From contig UQFK01000001.1 in NCBI GenBank assembly GCA_900540345.1, forward strand, positions 331,501 through 395,500: a stretch of DNA of 64,000 nt, written 5' to 3'. A program made the translations under genes and the position numbers. The notes beneath the pieces are model-generated. The model worked only from the letters and a program-made list of their open reading frames with translations, ran no database searches and had not been told where the DNA came from. Source of the DNA: an uncultured Eggerthella sp. (GTDB lineage Bacteria; Actinomycetota; Coriobacteriia; Coriobacteriales; Eggerthellaceae). Each line of letters opens with the position of its first letter. Position 1 is the first letter of the stretch. Shown one piece after another: positions 24,254-33,500 of the stretch.

Positions 24254-25806
24254 TCATGATGGGCACAGCAAACACCAGATCTCAAAGCATCCTTGATCAG
24301 CGCAAGATTGGCATCGATTTCTTACGAGCGAACCGCGCATCGAACATCGGTATTGCGATCATCATCGCGATCAGCTCGGCACTCCTGACGACGCTCGCTG
24401 AGATCCTCTACGATATTTGGGTAGACGCGCAAGCGCAAAGCATCGCACAAGGAGCCGATGGGATAGCCCTCTCTGGCACAGCAGTGTTCTACGAAGTGAT
24501 CATGCTCTTTGCCTGTATCGCCATCATGCTGATCATCAAAAGCGCATTCGATGCTTCAATGCTCGCACGCACACATCAGCTTGGCATCCTTGCCACAGTA
24601 GGGGCTACACCCAAGCAACTCAAGACACTCTTGATCAAGGACGCGCTCGCTACGAGCGTCGCTCCTTTGCTCATCGGCATTGCGATCGGCACCTACGCAG
24701 GTTATCTGCTTGTCAACTTCTTCATCGATTACGCTACGCGCCTTCAAGGGCTCGAGCGGATCGAGAGCTCTTTTCTGATCGACCCTCTCGTGCTCATCGC
24801 GATCGGAGCGATCGTGCTTTTGACCATCTTCTTATCCGCGCTCGTCCCTGCGCGAAAGCTCGCACGAACCACGCCACTTCAAGCGATCAACTCTCCTTCT
24901 CTTGAACTTAATGCCGTAAAGAAGCGCAAGAAGGCTCGAGCGAAGAAATCTCGTATACCGCACTCGAGTGCTGAATGGGTGCTGGCAAAAGGCTCTTTCG
25001 AAGCACGGCGAAGCGCGCTTCGCTCATCCTCGGTAGCCTTTGGGGTCTCTTTTCTCATATTCATCCTCTTCCTTTCATTTATCACGATCTCAAAGCTCTC
25101 GGTGGAAGAGACCTACTATGAGCGCTTTGGCATCGAATGGGATCTTGCGATCAATGTCGCAGACAGCACACCTGATGACCTTGCGCCTGCTGAAGCAGTG
25201 CTTGGCGAAGCAGGATGGATCGTACGAACCGATAGCTACGATGAAGGTGCGCGCCTTTATGTACAGAGCACGGTAGATGAACCGCTCGATGAGCAGAGGG
25301 CAGCCCTTGCACGTTTGATAAAAGAGCACGGTATCACCACGTTCGATATCATCACTATGGACGAAGATAGGGCGTATGCCGATGCGGTATGGGATGGCTA
25401 TCTTACGATCGTGGGTTCATTCTGCGCGATCTTGGCCTTGATCGGCATCGCTAGTATCGTTGCACAGGCTATCAGTTTCACCCAGCAACGCAGACGTGAA
25501 TTCAGCCGCTATCGTTCGATCGGCATGACACCTCGCGGCGTTTGCAAGATGCTCTTCTTTGAGGGACTTCTAAGCGTTGTCCGACCGCTTGTATTCGCAC
25601 TCATCCCTGTTGTTGTATGCACGATCGCGCTGGCCTCTCTCGGCAAGCAGACCCTATCGACCTTCGCCCTGGCCTTTCCATATGGAATCGCGCTCATCTA
25701 TCTTGCAGCAGTTGCCTTTTGCGTCCTTGCTGCCTATGCTTTGGGAGCATGGCGTCTGAACAAGATGGATATCGCCCGTGCGATTCGCGATGATTCGCTC
25801 ATGTAG
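24250..25806 (+). CDS. FtsX-like ABC permease
   Basis: The 518-residue permease has about eight membrane helices in two FtsX-like modules (four helices up to residue ~210, then a cytoplasmic basic stretch 'KKRKKARAKKSR', then four more). A ~110-residue extracytoplasmic domain lies between helices 5 and 6. This resembles BceB/VexF-type permeases that sense or expel envelope-active peptides. The GTG at 24250 overlaps the ATPase stop; ATG codons at 24256 and 24259 are alternatives. Together with the upstream two-component pair it probably forms a self-sensing detoxification module. Confidence 0.9.
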   Translation: MIMMGTANTRSQSILDQRKIGIDFLRANRASNIGIAIIIAISSALLTTLAEILYDIWVDAQAQSIAQGADGIALSGTAVFYEVIMLFACIAIMLIIKSAFDASMLARTHQLGILATVGATPKQLKTLLIKDALATSVAPLLIGIAIGTYAGYLLVNFFIDYATRLQGLERIESSFLIDPLVLIAIGAIVLLTIFLSALVPARKLARTTPLQAINSPSLELNAVKKRKKARAKKSRIPHSSAEWVLAKGSFEARRSALRSSSVAFGVSFLIFILFLSFITISKLSVEETYYERFGIEWDLAINVADSTPDDLAPAEAVLGEAGWIVRTDSYDEGARLYVQSTVDEPLDEQRAALARLIKEHGITTFDIITMDEDRAYADAVWDGYLTIVGSFCAILALIGIASIVAQAISFTQQRRREFSRYRSIGMTPRGVCKMLFFEGLLSVVRPLVFALIPVVVCTIALASLGKQTLSTFALAFPYGIALIYLAAVAFCVLAAYALGAWRLNKMDIARAIRDDSLM

Positions 25807-25840
25807 AAAGACTCACAAGTTTCTCCGCTTCAGCAAAAGG

Positions 25841-25852
25841 GAACATATGTTC
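25841..25852. promoter_or_regulatory. LexA (SOS) box
   Basis: GAACATATGTTC is a perfect palindrome matching the Gram-positive/actinobacterial LexA box. It lies where the -35 and spacer of the promoter should be, 24 bases before the polymerase ATG. Confidence 0.88.
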
Positions 25853-25863
25853 GCATATCGTGC

Positions 25864-25869
25864 TATAAT
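25864..25869 (+). promoter_or_regulatory. -10 element of a leaderless promoter for the Y-family polymerase
   Basis: TATAAT, preceded by TGC, lies exactly six bases before the ATG at 25876. Transcription would start at or next to the A of the ATG, and no Shine-Dalgarno is present. Confidence 0.65.
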
Positions 25870-25875
25870 GTAGAC

Positions 25876-27180
25876 ATGCTCGATACCTCACGCAAGACAT
25901 ACTGTTGCATCGACTTGAAGAGTTTCTATGCCAGCGTGGAATGCGTCGATCGCGGCCTCGATCCTTATGAAGCACACCTTGTGGTAGCAGACCCAGAACG
26001 TACCGAGAAGACGATCTGTCTGGCTGTTTCGCCTGCCCTAAAGGCACTCGGCGTTCCGGGACGCTGCCGTGTGTTCGAAATTCCTCGCAACATCGCATTC
26101 ACGAAGGCAAAGCCTCGTATGCGACGTTATATGGAAGTCTCTGCGCAGATCGTTGCCGTCTATTTGCGCTATATCAGCGCAGCAGACTTGCATGTCTATT
26201 CCATTGATGAGTGCTTCATCGATCTCACTCCCTATTGCGCACTTTATAAGATGAGCGCAAAGGAATTGGTCGATATGCTTCGCAAGGCGGTCTATGCCGA
26301 AACGAAGATAACCGCCACCGCCGGCATCGGACCCAATCTCTTCCTCGCAAAGGTCGCGCTCGATGTCACAGCAAAGCACGATAAAGACAATATCGGCGTA
26401 CTCGACGAAGCGAGCTTTCGTCAGATCATCTGGCATCATCGTCCTATCACCGATATATGGCAGATCGGGCGCGGTATCGCATCGCGACTCGAGCGTTTTG
26501 GTATTCGCGACCTTTATGGAATCGCACATGCAGATGTTGATCTGCTGTACAAGGAATTCGGAGTGAATGCAGAATTCCTCATCGATCATGCCTGGGGGCT
26601 TGAACCATGCACCATCGCCGAGATCAAAGCATACGAGCCTGAGAGCACTTCGTTTGGCAATGGCCAGGTGCTCCCGTGCGATTATTCCTTCGAAGAAGGA
26701 CGCATGATCCTTCGCGAAATGGTGGATGAGACCGTGCTTGATCTTGTCGATAAAAGGCTTGTGACCAGCCATATTCATCTTCATGTAGGATACAAGCGAA
26801 CAAAAGATATGCGCCAAGATGCAGATCGGGAACGTTCGCGGTCGAACGATCATGTGAGTGTGAGCAGAAAGCTTGGCTTCTTCACCAATTCCTTCACAAA
26901 ACTCAACGCCCTTGTTGACGATCTTTATTGCGCAAAGGTCGATCGCGATCGCGTGATCCATCGAATCAACATTGCATTCGGTCATTTGGAAACCGAAGAA
27001 CATACCACCTACGACCTCTTCTCCGACATTGCCGCAGAAGAGGAAGAACGCGCAAGACAGGATGCGCTGCTCGAGATCAAACATAAATTTGGAAAAGATG
27101 CTGTGATGCGAGGAACTTCTTACAAAGAGAAAGCGCGTGGCATCGAACGGGCACACCAAGTTGGGGGGCACCATGCCTGA
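25876..27180 (+). CDS. Y-family DNA polymerase (UmuC/DinB-like), SOS-regulated
   Basis: The 434-residue translesion polymerase has 'CIDLKSFYASVECVDR' with the first metal-binding Asp, 'YSIDECFIDLT' with the catalytic Asp-Glu, 'GIGPNLFLAKVALD', and a helix-hairpin-helix-like region at 'WQIGRGIASRLERFGI'. It inserts nucleotides opposite damaged bases with low fidelity. The LexA box in its promoter shows SOS control, and the ATG sits six bases after the -10, so the mRNA is probably leaderless. The next small gene overlaps its end. This pair matches the UmuC-plus-YolD-like arrangement of Gram-positives. Confidence 0.93.
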   Translation: MLDTSRKTYCCIDLKSFYASVECVDRGLDPYEAHLVVADPERTEKTICLAVSPALKALGVPGRCRVFEIPRNIAFTKAKPRMRRYMEVSAQIVAVYLRYISAADLHVYSIDECFIDLTPYCALYKMSAKELVDMLRKAVYAETKITATAGIGPNLFLAKVALDVTAKHDKDNIGVLDEASFRQIIWHHRPITDIWQIGRGIASRLERFGIRDLYGIAHADVDLLYKEFGVNAEFLIDHAWGLEPCTIAEIKAYEPESTSFGNGQVLPCDYSFEEGRMILREMVDETVLDLVDKRLVTSHIHLHVGYKRTKDMRQDADRERSRSNDHVSVSRKLGFFTNSFTKLNALVDDLYCAKVDRDRVIHRINIAFGHLETEEHTTYDLFSDIAAEEEERARQDALLEIKHKFGKDAVMRGTSYKEKARGIERAHQVGGHHA

Positions 27181-27403
27181 TGCCGCTCTTTTCACCAATG
27201 CTGATCCTGATTATCAAGCTTTCCTCGCCCAAGGAGAAGGTTCTGTGCATCCTGAGCGATACGTGCTCGGCAAACCCCACGCAGATCGTGCGCGGCAGTT
27301 TAAACCATTCGCTGCGCTTCGTGGTTACGAAGAGCTCGTAGCGCGTGTGATCGCAGAAGCAAACGAGCCCCGTGATTTCACAGGGCTCGAAGAATCATGT
27401 TGA
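27173..27403 (+). CDS. YolD-like small partner of the Y-family polymerase
   Basis: The 76-residue product has 'ADRARQFKPFAALRGYEELV', closely resembling the 'RAxQFxPFAALxGYE' motif of short proteins encoded next to UmuC-like polymerases in Firmicutes and relatives. Its exact role is not known; a regulatory or accessory role in translesion synthesis is supposed. The ATG at 27173 overlaps the polymerase stop and has gggggg before it. The 3' end of the gene contains a hairpin. Confidence 0.75.
   Translation: MPDAALFTNADPDYQAFLAQGEGSVHPERYVLGKPHADRARQFKPFAALRGYEELVARVIAEANEPRDFTGLEESC
27364..27389 (+). terminator. hairpin within the 3' end of the YolD-like gene
   Basis: CGAGCCC (27364-27370) pairs with GGGCTCG (27383-27389) and an inner GTG/CAC extends the stem across a mismatch. 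No clear T-run follows, so it may protect the 3' end or aid termination rather than end transcription by itself. Confidence 0.45.
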
Positions 27404-27417
27404 TCGAGAAGCATTCA

Positions 27418-27478
27418 GGCTTGCTTAGAGAAGACGTATGATCATGCGCTCTTCTTGATCAGCAAGCCCCTTTCCCTT
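27418..27478. terminator. inverted repeat between convergent genes
   Basis: GGCTTGCT (27418-27425) and AGCAAGCC (27471-27478) flank inner partial arms agaaga/tcttct. It sits between the polymerase operon and the convergent surface-protein gene and may end both transcripts. T-tracts are weak. Confidence 0.4.
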
Positions 27479-27483
27479 GACGA

Positions 27484-28758
27484 TCAGTCTTTTGAAGAGG
27501 CTTCTGAGCCCGATGTCGCTTGTGCATTGGTCTTACGCTTATTCAAGACGATGTAAGCAATAAGGATGATAAGTGCGATCAGCGCGATCGATCCCGATAT
27601 CACCGCAAGGAGCGGGAACTGCTCGCCTGTCTGTGCGAGTGAGCCTTCATGCAAGCCCGTCTCATAAGCTTTGATGGTTGTTTCCGCATCTTCTTTGTTC
27701 ACTGGTTTTGCGAGCATATCGTCAGTCACGTCGAGCTCTCCGCGATCGATATCGCTGCCAAGAAAGTCGTCAAACTCATCGCTTCCCTCTCCAACATTGT
27801 CAGGAAGCGTGGTGATCATATCGTCTTTATCGAAGGTCTCGTCGTCAGGCAACGTTGGCGTAGTAGGGCTGCTCGAATCGCCGGCGCCATTATCTCCGCT
27901 ACCTGTATCATCGCTTGCAGGCGGGATCACATCATCGGGAATCGGAAGATCGTCAGGAAGATTGGAAGAAGTCGGGGTATAGAGCACATTGATAACATTG
28001 TTATCGGGATCGGTGCCGAGATGTATCTCAGCAGGATAGGTATCGATCACATACATATCATCGATCTTGTATTCATATGCATCGCCCTTGATGAGCGCAT
28101 CGAAGCGCTGATTATCGAAGGTCTCTGACGCTATCTTAATAAACTCGACATCATCCGGTGCAAGTGCATCATGCCAATTATCTGCCGTAAGATCGGCGCC
28201 GGTCATCACATAATAGTTGACCGTATATTCAGCATTCCACAACTTCACATACATGAGCTCGATAACGTTCTGTGATGGATCGGTCGAAACAACAAGCTCT
28301 TGAGGCCACCCGTCAAAGAAGAAGTGACCAGGAAGATTCACTACGTAATTCCACGCATTCAACGTATCGCCCTCGCGGAGATTGTCGATCTCGCGTGTGC
28401 CGAGCAAACGACGTCCTGTGCTATCGACCTCAACATCAGGGTCATCGTACATGACCACCTCGTAGTACTTGATCGTCACCTTGCAGTTATCTGCAGAAGT
28501 CGCTTCATCTGCCACAGCATCGCTTTCAGCCTCTTCGGCGCCTTCGGCGACAACCTCTTCTGCTTCTTGGGCAACCTGAAGCGCTGCGCTGTCTTGAATC
28601 TGCTCGGTCGTTGCCTTTCCGGTCATGCTGTCATTTTCTGCAGCTGCTGGCTTGATGCCAGAAAGAGCAAACGAACATACCAACGTTGCGATAACGATGA
28701 GCGTCGTCAATAAGACAACTGGCCCGCGTTTGATACCTTGCGTCTCCTTGGATGCCAT
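27484..28758 (-). CDS. cell-wall anchored surface protein with MucBP-like repeats and LAQTG sorting signal
   Basis: The 424-residue protein has a signal-anchor helix at about 13-35 and an acidic low-complexity stretch. Two related ~70-residue modules follow ('VTIKYYEVVMYDDPDV...' and 'YTVNYYVMTGADLT...') that each end in '(S/G)TDP(S/D)(Q/N)NVIxxLY', like MucBP or Listeria-type repeats. A Ser/Asp/Pro-rich spacer leads to LAQTG, a membrane helix and the basic tail 'NKRKT', the layout of a sortase substrate with a variant LPXTG. No sortase gene is in the window. The ribosome site gaggtgaggg is strong. It may bind host mucin or matrix. Confidence 0.8.
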   Translation of the reverse strand: MASKETQGIKRGPVVLLTTLIVIATLVCSFALSGIKPAAAENDSMTGKATTEQIQDSAALQVAQEAEEVVAEGAEEAESDAVADEATSADNCKVTIKYYEVVMYDDPDVEVDSTGRRLLGTREIDNLREGDTLNAWNYVVNLPGHFFFDGWPQELVVSTDPSQNVIELMYVKLWNAEYTVNYYVMTGADLTADNWHDALAPDDVEFIKIASETFDNQRFDALIKGDAYEYKIDDMYVIDTYPAEIHLGTDPDNNVINVLYTPTSSNLPDDLPIPDDVIPPASDDTGSGDNGAGDSSSPTTPTLPDDETFDKDDMITTLPDNVGEGSDEFDDFLGSDIDRGELDVTDDMLAKPVNKEDAETTIKAYETGLHEGSLAQTGEQFPLLAVISGSIALIALIILIAYIVLNKRKTNAQATSGSEASSKD

Positions 28759-28929
28759 GTTGCTTCCCTCACCTCGTTACGGGGACATTCCTCATGAGGC
28801 CGATCACCTGCACACTGCACATCGTAAACCTCAAGAAGATGGTAGCAAGAGCCTTCTTTTTGTCTTGAGTGAGCGCGATATTGCAAACATCTGTGTATCA
28901 AAGCGTCAACAAGCAGTTACCCATATCGC

Positions 28930-29910
28930 TCATTGCTCGATCAAACTACGAAGATAATCTTCGTATTCACGTTTCAGTTCTTTTGGTGCTGCAATACGCA
29001 CGGTGCCGCCAAGCCCTGCAACCCAACCAAAGAATTGCTCTGACTTGCAGACTTTGACAACAGCTTTGGCATGATCAGCATCGTGCGGGTAGATCTCGAG
29101 CGAGGTACCAAAACGATCCATGATGATCTCGATCTTTGCAGCATCGACTAAAAACGTGACGGTCACCGGCTCTCCACCAAAGCGACCGAACATCTCGTAT
29201 TCATTGCCTTCGTAGGTATGATGCAGGATCGAATCGTTCTTCACTGCAGGCTCCGATGAAAGCGTAAGCCCTCCCATACGGTCGATGCGAAACTCGCTCA
29301 TCGCATCATGATCATCACTCCAGGCACTCAGATAGTAATACCCCTCAGAAAATGCGATGCCTACAGGCGTGACGAGATGCTTTGCTCCACTGCGGGTTGC
29401 CACCCTGGTGCCGTCGATGTCATATCTATAGTATTTGAACGCAACCTTCACCCGTTTGCGCAAGGCTTCATGAAGTAGGTCGATGTTGCCAAATACGCTC
29501 TCGTTCTTCGAGACGATACGTCCCGAGACATGAATATGTCGGTCGAGCAAGGCACGTTGAGCATCGCTTGCAAGAAGCTTCAGATTGGTAATGAGCTGAC
29601 GCGACTGCCTTGAGGTCAAGAACTTGCATGATTCCACCGCATCGACCAAGAGCATCAATTCCGATAGGGAAAAATCACGATGATCGATCGCATATTCGAC
29701 CGGATTGCGCTGATAGGTCTTGATGTCGATACCAAACTCGCGCAAGGTCTCGATATCGCGATAGAGTCCTTTGCGCTCGGCTTGAATGTCGTAGGCCTCG
29801 AGTCGCTCGATGATCTCGCGCAAAGATAGACCATGTTCGGCATCCGTCTCCTCTTGCAAGATTCGCATCACATAGAGCATCTTGAGCTTTGCTTTTGGGT
29901 TATTGGCCAT
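28930..29910 (-). CDS. WYL-domain transcriptional regulator
   Basis: The 326-residue protein has an N-terminal winged helix of the HTH_11/DeoR-like type ('LSLREIIERLEAYDI', 'RKGLYRDIETLREFGIDI') and a WYL domain ('VKVAFKYYRYDIDG', 'VTPVGIAFSEGYYYLSAWSDD') with a C-terminal WCX-like extension. WYL proteins sense ligands or nucleic acid and often control defence or stress genes. Here the divergent gene at 30130 and the surface protein downstream are possible targets, but no defence genes are nearby. Confidence 0.93.
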   Translation of the reverse strand: MANNPKAKLKMLYVMRILQEETDAEHGLSLREIIERLEAYDIQAERKGLYRDIETLREFGIDIKTYQRNPVEYAIDHRDFSLSELMLLVDAVESCKFLTSRQSRQLITNLKLLASDAQRALLDRHIHVSGRIVSKNESVFGNIDLLHEALRKRVKVAFKYYRYDIDGTRVATRSGAKHLVTPVGIAFSEGYYYLSAWSDDHDAMSEFRIDRMGGLTLSSEPAVKNDSILHHTYEGNEYEMFGRFGGEPVTVTFLVDAAKIEIIMDRFGTSLEIYPHDADHAKAVVKVCKSEQFFGWVAGLGGTVRIAAPKELKREYEDYLRSLIEQ

Positions 29911-30129
29911 ACACCCTCGCCTCTTCCTTCCTACGAGCGATCACGCATTCATACCTGTCGATGTCTTATCTTGCCCCGATTATAGGACAGAACGAAGCGC
30001 ACGATCGCCTTCTTCGATCCTACGCTCTATAACAAGATCATATGTCCGATCAATGGTACATGCATCATCTTTGCTCGAAGGTAGGCTAGAGGGCAAGATA
30101 CAGATCGAAACGAAGATTGCTAGGTGAAG

Positions 30130-30576
30130 ATGAATGAGAAGAGTAAGAAGCAACAAGAAGACTACCTTGCCGATGTCCTTCGCGTTTGGAATTGTGATGA
30201 AGGGCGATGGATGGGCTCGACGCCGATCGTTCTTCGCTTTGAGAATGAAGATGTTCTCGTCAGGTCGAGCACCCCGGATCCCACTGATCTCCATTTTGTG
30301 AAGCTTGGCGTCAACGCGCCCATATCGGGAGCGATGTGCCCAAGAACACATGGTGGTAAAAATAACAACGAAAGCGATGAAACAGGCGTAGAAGACATCA
30401 GCCGCTGGCACTACGATCAAGAAAACGAACAAGATTGCCTCTGTTGGCGGCGCGACAAAACGTTCTCTTCGCTTGTTGGACTTAAGCTTGGTCTAGCTGC
30501 AACGCGTATGCATATTACCGCACTGCTTCGCCTTGAAGCAGCCGAGATGCGCTTCTTGGAATTATGCGATCGTTAA
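30130..30576 (+). CDS. hypothetical protein
   Basis: The 148-residue soluble protein is not recognised. 'LADVLRVWNCDEGRWMGSTP' and the following beta-strand-like stretch look like real protein sequence. It has a few Cys and Trp residues and no signal or membrane segment. Start choice is weak: an in-frame GTG lies two codons upstream and only aggtga precedes them. It diverges from the WYL regulator and converges on the symporter gene. Confidence 0.5.
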   Translation: MNEKSKKQQEDYLADVLRVWNCDEGRWMGSTPIVLRFENEDVLVRSSTPDPTDLHFVKLGVNAPISGAMCPRTHGGKNNNESDETGVEDISRWHYDQENEQDCLCWRRDKTFSSLVGLKLGLAATRMHITALLRLEAAEMRFLELCDR

Positions 30577-30622
30577 GCATGAGCACAAGCTCTGAGCACC
30601 CTCGGTGCGAGAAGAAGAGCGA

Positions 30623-32050
30623 TCAGGCAATCCCGAGCCAAAGTGCGATCTTGGGTACATAGCCCATCACGAATATGATGCCGATCAAGATCGGCACCCC
30701 AAAGGTGAGCCAATAGCGAGACCAGCGCGGGAACTTCACACCCTCACCCGTATCGGCGGCCTTGAGAAAATTATCCCAACCCCAACCGCCACGCGTCACA
30801 CAGAAGATCACGTAGAGTAGGCTGCCCAAAGGAAGCAAGTTATTCGACACGATGAAATCCTCGATGGACTGGATGTCGCCAATACCCGGGATCGCAATGC
30901 CTGACCACACGCTGAATCCCAGCGCGCAGGGCAGGCTGAGCACGGTCACCAAAAGTGCAGTGCGCTTGATCGCTTGGCTGCGCGAAATATTCCACTTCTC
31001 CATCGTGAAAGAAATGAGGCACTCGAACACTGCGATGATAGTAGAGAGCGCAGCAAAGCTCATGAATACGAAGAAGAGCGTACCCCACACCTGACCAAGA
31101 GGCATCTGCTCAAAGACGTTGGGCAGCGTAACAAACACGAGCGCTGGTCCCTGATCAGGGGCGACTGCGAACGCAAAACATGCTGGGAAGATGATAAGGC
31201 CCGCAACGATAGCAACGGCAGTATCGAGCCCGCAAATGCGCAGTGCCTCACCCGTGAGCGCGCGCTCATTACCGATGCGACTACCAAAGATCTCCATCGC
31301 GCCAATACCAAGAGAGAGCGTGAAGAACGCTTGGCCCATAGCCGCATACACCACTTCGCCGAAGTGCCCGATGCCTCCATCAAACATCTTGCCAAAATCG
31401 GGCACCAGATAGAATTCGAGCCCTGCAAGCGCGCCAGGCAACGTAACAGAGCGAACGACTAGAGCTGCCATGACTGCGAGCAGACATAACATCATCACTT
31501 TTGTAACGCGCTCGACGCCTTTCTGCAGACCAAGGCTACACACGAGAAAACCAATCACGATAACGACGAGCATCCATGCGATCAATTCCGTTGGGCTTGC
31601 CAGAAGCGCCCCGAAGACGTTCGCGACACCTTGTACATCCTGCCCAACGAATGCGCCTGTTGCCATCTTCGCGGTATAAGCGAGCATCCAACCGCACACA
31701 ACGGTATAGAACATCATCAAGATCATGCAGCCGATATACGACCACCAACCAAACCAATTCCATCGACCCGAAGGTTGCAGGCGCTGGAAAGCCTGTGCGC
31801 AACTGCGCTGGCTGGATCGACCAACCGCGAACTCCATGACCATGACAGGCAGACCCAAAATAACGAGGAAGACAAGATAGAGCAAGATAAATGCCGCACC
31901 GCCATATTCACCGGCAATGTAGGGAAAGCGCCAGACATTGCCCAGTCCGATCGCGCAACCTGCGCTGATAAGGATGAAACCGAGACGTGAGGCAAAATGC
32001 TCACGAGGCTTCTTGTTCGATGCTTCTTGTTCGAGAGCGTTTGTGGACAT
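30623..32050 (-). CDS. neurotransmitter:sodium symporter (NSS/SNF family)
   Basis: The 475-residue carrier has 11-12 membrane helices in the LeuT fold. The hallmark first helix 'FILISAGCAIGLGNVWRFPY' with the unwound Gly-rich Na+/substrate site is present, followed by 'GGAAFILLYLVFLVILGLPV'. Bacterial members such as MhsT and Tyt1 take up amino acids, often aromatic or hydrophobic, with Na+. Proximity to the trp operon (13 kb) is not close enough to support a tryptophan role. It is a single-gene unit. Confidence 0.95.
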   Translation of the reverse strand: MSTNALEQEASNKKPREHFASRLGFILISAGCAIGLGNVWRFPYIAGEYGGAAFILLYLVFLVILGLPVMVMEFAVGRSSQRSCAQAFQRLQPSGRWNWFGWWSYIGCMILMMFYTVVCGWMLAYTAKMATGAFVGQDVQGVANVFGALLASPTELIAWMLVVIVIGFLVCSLGLQKGVERVTKVMMLCLLAVMAALVVRSVTLPGALAGLEFYLVPDFGKMFDGGIGHFGEVVYAAMGQAFFTLSLGIGAMEIFGSRIGNERALTGEALRICGLDTAVAIVAGLIIFPACFAFAVAPDQGPALVFVTLPNVFEQMPLGQVWGTLFFVFMSFAALSTIIAVFECLISFTMEKWNISRSQAIKRTALLVTVLSLPCALGFSVWSGIAIPGIGDIQSIEDFIVSNNLLPLGSLLYVIFCVTRGGWGWDNFLKAADTGEGVKFPRWSRYWLTFGVPILIGIIFVMGYVPKIALWLGIA

Positions 32051-32328
32051 AAGAGCCTTTCGCTAGTCTTGTTCGTGCACCAGATGCTCGTTTGGAAAGC
32101 CCAAGAGCACATATCTACATTTTGTCTTGAACGATATTGCATTCTATCAATACTCCCTCGCTGCAAAGAGCAGCCATGGAGCTTCGATACACCAAGCGGT
32201 CTTAGAGGCGAGCACGCGGTTGCAGCTGAGCAACGATTCAATGCTTACCGCGTTACATCGCACGCTCTCATTGTTGCAAGCAAGGCGAAGAACATAGACT
32301 TGAAGGGTAAGAAGATCTACCGCGAAGA

Positions 32329-33432
32329 ATGCGTATCATATCTATGTCAGCAGAAGAGAAAGACACCTGGGTCTTCAATGCCCAAGCAACATCGACCCTG
32401 CTCATCGCAGCATGGTATGTTTTCGGCGTCTTCATTGCACTCGGCATACTAGGATCGTATGCAAAGGCGTTTTCTTCTTGGGGTGCACAGTGGGTCATTC
32501 CGCTCTTGCTCTCGGTCTTCTACTTCGGTGCAGGCTATCTCTTCCAACGGCATGAGTGCATCGATTCATTCAGCACTTGGCGCGCGTTCATGAAACGCAA
32601 GACCATCACTTTGCTCACACCATTCTTCGCATTCGCCATCCTCACCTTGCTTACCGCAAGCATGGTCTCTCTCGAACCAGAGCTCATCGAGCACGGTATC
32701 GTGAATGCGGTTACGCCTTTTTCGGGTGAGGCATTCGTACACGCGGTATTGATCGAACCAGTCGGACCAGTGGGTTACTTCATCGTGTTATGGGGCTTCT
32801 TCATCATCACGCGAACGCCGCGCACCAAAGGCGGCATGGGAGTGCTCATCGCACTCGCGCTTGCTCTAAAAGGGTGCACGATCGTGCTTGCAGATACCGG
32901 CATCACAAATACGCTTCCCTACTATCTTCTGCATATGATGAACAATTGGATCTGGTTCATTGCCGGCATGGCGCTTTCGTTTTCCAAAAAAGAGCGAACT
33001 CTTGCCACCAAACGAAATGCCCTCTGCTTGGTGGTGTGCTTCTGTGCCTTCGGCGCATTGCTCTTTGGCACTAACACGACCGAGGCAGCATCGCTTGCGC
33101 TGCTTGGCGCCCTTGGTCTAGCAAGCTTCTATAGCATATCGGGCGCATTTTTCCTCGAGGGCGCACAGGTGCGTTTCTATGGGTTCGTCACGCGCTACAC
33201 CATGGCTATCTGGTTGATGCACCAAATCATCGCAAAGCTGTGCTTCTGCGCACTGTTTGCCCTTGGTATCAGCTGGAGTGGAGCTTTGGCGAATAGCGGA
33301 GTGGCGATCTATGCGATCGTCTGTCTTGTTGCTTGCTACGTGTTGCCGATCTTGGTAATGAAGGGGCTCTCACGCGTAGGAAAGCTGGGTTTTATCGTCT
33401 ACCCGAGCAGATACCTCCCTGAGAAGCTTTGA
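32329..33432 (+). CDS. acyltransferase-3-like integral membrane protein
   Basis: The 367-residue protein has about ten hydrophobic helices with short loops and begins with an N-terminal cytoplasmic tail. The layout, 'YFGAGYLFQRHE' after helix 2 and 'RYTMAIWLMHQIIAKL' near the end resemble the acyltransferase-3 (OafA/NolL) family that acylates surface glycans. The usual early catalytic His-Arg pair is not certain here, so this could be an inactive or divergent member. Start: ATG at 32329 or 32344, neither with a good ribosome site. Confidence 0.6.
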   Translation: MRIISMSAEEKDTWVFNAQATSTLLIAAWYVFGVFIALGILGSYAKAFSSWGAQWVIPLLLSVFYFGAGYLFQRHECIDSFSTWRAFMKRKTITLLTPFFAFAILTLLTASMVSLEPELIEHGIVNAVTPFSGEAFVHAVLIEPVGPVGYFIVLWGFFIITRTPRTKGGMGVLIALALALKGCTIVLADTGITNTLPYYLLHMMNNWIWFIAGMALSFSKKERTLATKRNALCLVVCFCAFGALLFGTNTTEAASLALLGALGLASFYSISGAFFLEGAQVRFYGFVTRYTMAIWLMHQIIAKLCFCALFALGISWSGALANSGVAIYAIVCLVACYVLPILVMKGLSRVGKLGFIVYPSRYLPEKL

Positions 33433-33500
33433 TGTGCAAGCGCATCCGATTCGCAAGCTGCAGCTAAAACATGCACGAGCGCAAACGCAGCAAGGGAAGC

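Noticed and set aside
29980..30432. A minus-strand gene opposite the 30130 gene
   Set aside because: It has no ribosome site and a composition typical of an antisense shadow; the plus-strand protein looks more natural.
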